Shown here: positions 60,728-64,000 of the stretch, in pieces
Position numbering within the stretch: position 1 is the first letter of the stretch
Layout: each line of letters opens with the position of its first letter
From: Bordetella sp. LUAb4
GTDB taxonomy: Bacteria; Pseudomonadota; Gammaproteobacteria; Burkholderiales; Burkholderiaceae_B
DNA: 64,000 bases
Direction of reading: 5' to 3'
NCBI RefSeq assembly: GCF_021325795.1
Contig: NZ_JAHPZX010000003.1
Coordinates: 62,001 to 126,000, forward strand
Made by a program: the position numbers and the translations under genes
Notes under the pieces: model-generated
Told to the model about the DNA's origin: nothing
Seen by the model: the letters and a program-made list of their open reading frames with translations, nothing else
The model's database searches: none

Positions 60728-62389
60728 ATGACTACACTGTTTTGCCGGCCGTCTCGCCCCCACGGGCGCGTCGAGGTATCCCTTCAGGTGCCGCCTGAGG
60801 CGCCCTCCAAAGTGTCCCCTGATGCGCCCCTTCAGGTGTCCTTTGAAGTACCCCGTAAGCCCACCCGCCTGGCTGCGCTCCACGCCGCCGCGGTCAGCGC
60901 CGTCCTGGCGCTGGCCGGCTGTGCCGCCGGGCCCGACTACGCGCGGCCGACCATGCCGGTGCCTTCCGCGTACTCCGAGCCGGGGCCGTGGAAGGACGCG
61001 ACGCCCGGCCACGTCGATCCGGACGGACGCTGGTGGACGGTCTATGGGGATCCCGTGCTGGACGGCCTGGTCGCCCAGGCCAACGAGGCCAACCAAAATA
61101 TTGCCCTGGCCGCCGCGCAATACCGGCAAGCGCGCGCCGCCGCCGACGTGGCGCGCTCCGCCTTCTGGCCGACCGCCGGCATCAGCGCCGGGGCGGGCCG
61201 TGCTCGTAGCATTTCCAATGGCGTCAGCAAGCTGGGCAATTCGCACTCCATCGGCCTGGACGCCAGTTGGGAACCTGACCTGTGGGGTGCCGTGCGGCGT
61301 TCGGTGGAGGCCGGCGACGCCAGCGCGCAAGCGGGTGCCGCACAATTGGCCGCGGCGCGCCTGAGCATCCAGGCGACCGTGGCGCAAGACTATATGCAGC
61401 TGCGCGTGACGGACAGGGAAAAGGCGCTGTATGCACGCACGCTGGAAGCCTATGAGCGTGCGCTGAAACTGACCCGCAGCCAGCATGACGCGGGCGTGGC
61501 GCTGCGCTCGGATGTGGCCCTGGCCGAAGCGCAACTGAATACCGCGCGCGCCGACGCCATCGATCTGGAACAGCAGCGGCGCCAGCTGCAGCATGCCATC
61601 GCCATCCTCACCGGCCGCGCGCCGGCGGACTTCACGCTGGCGGAAGATCCCGCCTGGCATCCCGCGCTGCCGCAGGTTCCGGTGGGTCTGCCTTCAGAAT
61701 TACTGGAGCGGCGCCCCGACATCGCTACCGCCGAACGCCAGGCGGCCGCCGCCAACGCCAATATCGGCGTCGCCCGCGCGGCCTATTTCCCGTCCCTGGT
61801 GCTGAGCGCAAGCGGCGGCTACGGTGGCAGCGGCTTCGGACCCTGGTTCAACACACCCGGCCGTATCTGGTCGCTGGGCGCGTCCCTGGCCGAAACCCTG
61901 CTCGACGGTGGCCTGCGCAAGGCCCGCGACCGCGAAGCCGTGGCCGCCTACGACGCCACGGTGGCGCAATACAAGCAGACCGTGCTGGGCGGCTTCCAGG
62001 AGGTCGAGGACAACCTGTCCGCCCTGCGCGTGCTGGCCGACGAAAGCGTGGCCCAGGACCAGGCGGTGCAGGCTTCGCGGCTGGCGGAGCAGTTGGCCTT
62101 GACGCAGTACCGCGCCGGCACCGTGACGTACCTCAACGTGGTGACCGCGCAATACCTGACCCTTTCCAATGAGCGCAGCGCGGTCCAGTTGCTGGGCCGT
62201 CAGCTGGTCGCCAGCGTGGGCTTGATCAAGGCCACGGGCGGCGGCTGGAGCACCGCGCAACTGCAGGCAGGGACCGACCCAAGCCCGGCTCCGAGCGCAA
62301 GCGCAAGCCCGACCCCGACCGCAACAGCAAACCCGACCCCTGTCGTTTCCGCCACGGCCGCGCCGGCCGGGCAAACGCAACCAGACTGA
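60728..62389 (+). CDS. RND efflux outer-membrane factor (NodT/OprM family lipoprotein)
   Basis: A 553-residue outer-membrane channel. It has an unusually long N-terminal region (about 1-55, with repeated 'QV.P.AP/EVP' segments) before the lipobox LALAGCAAG (near residue 70), so lipidation occurs at the Cys. Two repeated OEP domains follow. Features include GRWWTVYGDPVLDGLVAQANEANQN, RAYFPSLVLSASGGYG-like and LLERRPDIATAERQAAAANANIGVARAAYFP, all typical of the family. The C-terminus is Pro/Ala/Thr-rich (about 510-553). A GTG at 60836, just before a shorter signal peptide, is an alternative start. Confidence 0.88.
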   Translation: MTTLFCRPSRPHGRVEVSLQVPPEAPSKVSPDAPLQVSFEVPRKPTRLAALHAAAVSAVLALAGCAAGPDYARPTMPVPSAYSEPGPWKDATPGHVDPDGRWWTVYGDPVLDGLVAQANEANQNIALAAAQYRQARAAADVARSAFWPTAGISAGAGRARSISNGVSKLGNSHSIGLDASWEPDLWGAVRRSVEAGDASAQAGAAQLAAARLSIQATVAQDYMQLRVTDREKALYARTLEAYERALKLTRSQHDAGVALRSDVALAEAQLNTARADAIDLEQQRRQLQHAIAILTGRAPADFTLAEDPAWHPALPQVPVGLPSELLERRPDIATAERQAAAANANIGVARAAYFPSLVLSASGGYGGSGFGPWFNTPGRIWSLGASLAETLLDGGLRKARDREAVAAYDATVAQYKQTVLGGFQEVEDNLSALRVLADESVAQDQAVQASRLAEQLALTQYRAGTVTYLNVVTAQYLTLSNERSAVQLLGRQLVASVGLIKATGGGWSTAQLQAGTDPSPAPSASASPTPTATANPTPVVSATAAPAGQTQPD

Positions 62390-62401
62390 AGAGGCATGGA
62401 C

Positions 62402-63652
62402 ATGGCCAAATCTTCGATTCAGCGCCGCGTGGGCATTACAACCGGCATCGTGGCCCTGGCGGGCCTGAGCGCCGCTTTCTGGGGCATAGACCACAATGCC
62501 GCCGCCGATACGCCGGCGGCAGCGGCCCCGCCCGTGGCGGTAACCTCCACCGCGGTCAAGCGCGCCGATGTACCCATCTACCTGACCGGCGTCGGCACCG
62601 TCACGCCCAATCAATCGGTCACCATCAAGGCACGCGTGGACGGCCAGCTCGACAAGGTCGCTTTCACCGAAGGCCAGGACGTGACGGCCGGCCAGCTGCT
62701 GGCGCAGATCGATCCGCGCACCTTACAGGCGCAACTCGCGCAAGCGCAGGCGCTGCAAGCCAAGGATCAGGCGCAGTTGGCCAATGCCAATCTGGACCTG
62801 CAGCGCTACACCCGCTTGAGCAAGGAAGACGCCACCACCCAGCAGACGCTGGATACGCAGCGCGCGCTGGTGGCGCAGCTGGACGCGGCGGTGAAGACCG
62901 ACGCCGCCCAGGTGGCCTATGCCAAGGTGCAACTGAGCTTCACCACCATCAGCGCGCCGATCAGCGGCCGCACCGGCGCGCGCCTGGTCGACCAGGGCAA
63001 CATCGTGCATGCGACCGACAGCACCGGGCTGGTGGTGATCAATCAGATCGATCCCATCAGCGTGGTGTTCACGCTGCCCGAAGCGCATGTGCCGGACATC
63101 AACCTGGCCGCGACGCATGACCAGCACGGGCTGCCGGTCACCGCCCTGCGCCGCGACAGCGAGCAGGTGTTGGGCAAGGGCAAGCTGGTGCTGGTCAACA
63201 ACCAGATCGACACCACCAGCGGCACGGTGCAGTTGAAGGCGTCCTTCCCCAATCCGGAGCATCTGCTGTGGCCCGGCCAGTACGTCAACGCCCGCGTGCG
63301 TTTGGGCACGCACACCGGCGCGCTGACGATACCCGCGCCGGCGGTGCAGCGGGGCCAGACCGGCACCTATGTCTACGTCATCGACGAGCACACGGTGGCG
63401 CGCATGCAACCCGTGCACGTGGCCTTGATCCAGGACGGCATGGCCGTCATCGACAAAGGCCTGGCGGCCGGCCAGCGCGTGGTCGTCGACGGCCAATACA
63501 AGCTCAAGCCCGGTGCGCGCACCGTGGAAAGCAAGCCGGCCGCGGCGCCGGCGGCCCGTCGCGATGACCCCACGGAGCTGGCCATGGGATCGCCTATGGT
63601 CTCGGCTATGACACCGGCAGCAACCCCGGCCACCGAGGGAGCGGGTGCATGA
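62402..63652 (+). CDS. RND efflux membrane-fusion protein (HlyD/MdtA-like)
   Basis: A 416-residue periplasmic adapter. An N-terminal anchor ([20 protein letters not shown]) is followed by a lipoyl-like domain ([42 protein letters not shown]), a helical hairpin with long [24 protein letters not shown] repeats, beta-barrel parts and a C-terminal domain. The late [31 protein letters not shown] is an MdtA/AcrA family mark. ATG 62402 fits the AGAGG site better than the earlier 62396. The stop overlaps the pump gene start (ATGA). Confidence 0.92.
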   Translation: MAKSSIQRRVGITTGIVALAGLSAAFWGIDHNAAADTPAAAAPPVAVTSTAVKRADVPIYLTGVGTVTPNQSVTIKARVDGQLDKVAFTEGQDVTAGQLLAQIDPRTLQAQLAQAQALQAKDQAQLANANLDLQRYTRLSKEDATTQQTLDTQRALVAQLDAAVKTDAAQVAYAKVQLSFTTISAPISGRTGARLVDQGNIVHATDSTGLVVINQIDPISVVFTLPEAHVPDINLAATHDQHGLPVTALRRDSEQVLGKGKLVLVNNQIDTTSGTVQLKASFPNPEHLLWPGQYVNARVRLGTHTGALTIPAPAVQRGQTGTYVYVIDEHTVARMQPVHVALIQDGMAVIDKGLAAGQRVVVDGQYKLKPGARTVESKPAAAPAARRDDPTELAMGSPMVSAMTPAATPATEGAGA

Positions 63653-64000
63653 GTATTTCCGCAGCATTCATCAAGCGCCCGATCGGTACTTCGCTGCTGG
63701 CGCTTGCCATCCTGCTGGTAGGGATAGCCGCGTGGCCCTTGTTGCCCGTGGCGCCCTTGCCGCAGGTGGATTTCCCCACCATCCAGGTGACGGTCAACCT
63801 GCCGGGGGGCAGTCCGGAAACCATGGCGTCCAACGTGGCGCAACCGCTGGAACGGCAGTTCTCTCTCATCGCCGGCCTGTCGCAGATGACGTCGACCAGT
63901 GCCCAGAGCCAGACCCAGATCACGCTGCAGTTCGACCTCAACCGCAGCATCGAATCGGCTGCCGTGGACGTGCAGGCGGCCATCAACGCGTCATCCGGAC
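63649..64000 (+). CDS. RND efflux inner-membrane pump, 5' part (MdtB/AcrB family)
   Basis: The window ends 352 bases into the gene. It encodes [20 protein letters not shown], a first membrane helix and the start of the large periplasmic domain with [44 protein letters not shown]. These are the conserved N-terminal hallmarks of RND pumps, with PTIQV and PLER-type elements like MdtB/MdtC or OqxB. A normal family member has about 1030 residues, so about 90% lies beyond the window. Coupled by ATGA to the fusion-protein gene. Confidence 0.95.
   Translation, partial: MSISAAFIKRPIGTSLLALAILLVGIAAWPLLPVAPLPQVDFPTIQVTVNLPGGSPETMASNVAQPLERQFSLIAGLSQMTSTSAQSQTQITLQFDLNRSIESAAVDVQAAINASSG

Overview
The window looks like chromosomal DNA from a high-GC betaproteobacterium of the family Alcaligenaceae (Bordetella/Achromobacter type). 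The basis is the core gene order yidC-yidD-rnpA-rpmH (minus) / dnaA-dnaN-gyrB (plus), a Bug-type tripartite-tricarboxylate binding protein, and the general style of the ABC-transporter and LysR-rich accessory genes. The family assignment is inference from gene content and protein style; no alignment was run. The rpmH-dnaA gap is the likely replication origin.

Layout. 0-0.2 kb: end of a small unknown gene. 0.7-3.8 kb: a small secreted-looking peptide followed by a NitT/TauT-type ABC importer (binding protein, ATPase, permease). 3.9-12.6 kb: the replication/translation core, bounded on both sides by near-identical palindromic terminators. 12.7-17.9 kb: an iron/phosphonate-class ABC importer with a fused double permease, followed by a LysR gene. 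17.8-20.1 kb: an ArsR-type regulator divergent from an MFS transporter. 20.1-26.2 kb: a minus-strand sugar-acid-like catabolic operon (Bug binding protein, two enolase-superfamily enzymes, FAH hydrolase, 2-hydroxyacid dehydrogenase) divergent from a GntR regulator that carries a G10 tract. 26.3-28.7 kb: a Fur-box-preceded DUF3649/PepSY/DUF3325 iron operon. 28.7-33.4 kb: threonine aldolase and a polar amino-acid ABC importer without its ATPase, divergent from a LysR gene.

33.5-49.1 kb is the most unusual part. A single 13.1-kb gene encodes a 4377-residue autotransporter built of about thirty beta-strand repeats in three super-modules. It is flanked by two paralogous small secreted-protein cassettes (DUF4148-like, three D-N-x-P-F repeats each) that share promoter core, spacing and 3' element. 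An array of 40-bp hairpin-forming tandem repeats lies between one cassette and the big gene.

49.1-51.2 kb: a DUF4239 membrane protein preceded by a 25-codon coupled ORF, and an orphan XdhC. 51.2-60.5 kb: a second sugar-acid-like operon on the minus strand (two enolase-superfamily dehydratases/racemases, a branched-chain-amino-acid-type ABC importer with a LivM-LivG fusion, and an SMP-30 lactonase), divergent from a LysR regulator with a clear palindromic operator. 60.6-64.0 kb: the start of an RND efflux operon (outer-membrane factor, membrane-fusion protein, inner-membrane pump truncated by the window).

How it fits together: the two catabolic loci each pair solute uptake with enolase-superfamily chemistry and a divergent regulator, which suggests use of plant- or soil-derived hydroxy or aldonic acids. 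No rRNA, tRNA, IS element, prophage or CRISPR was seen.
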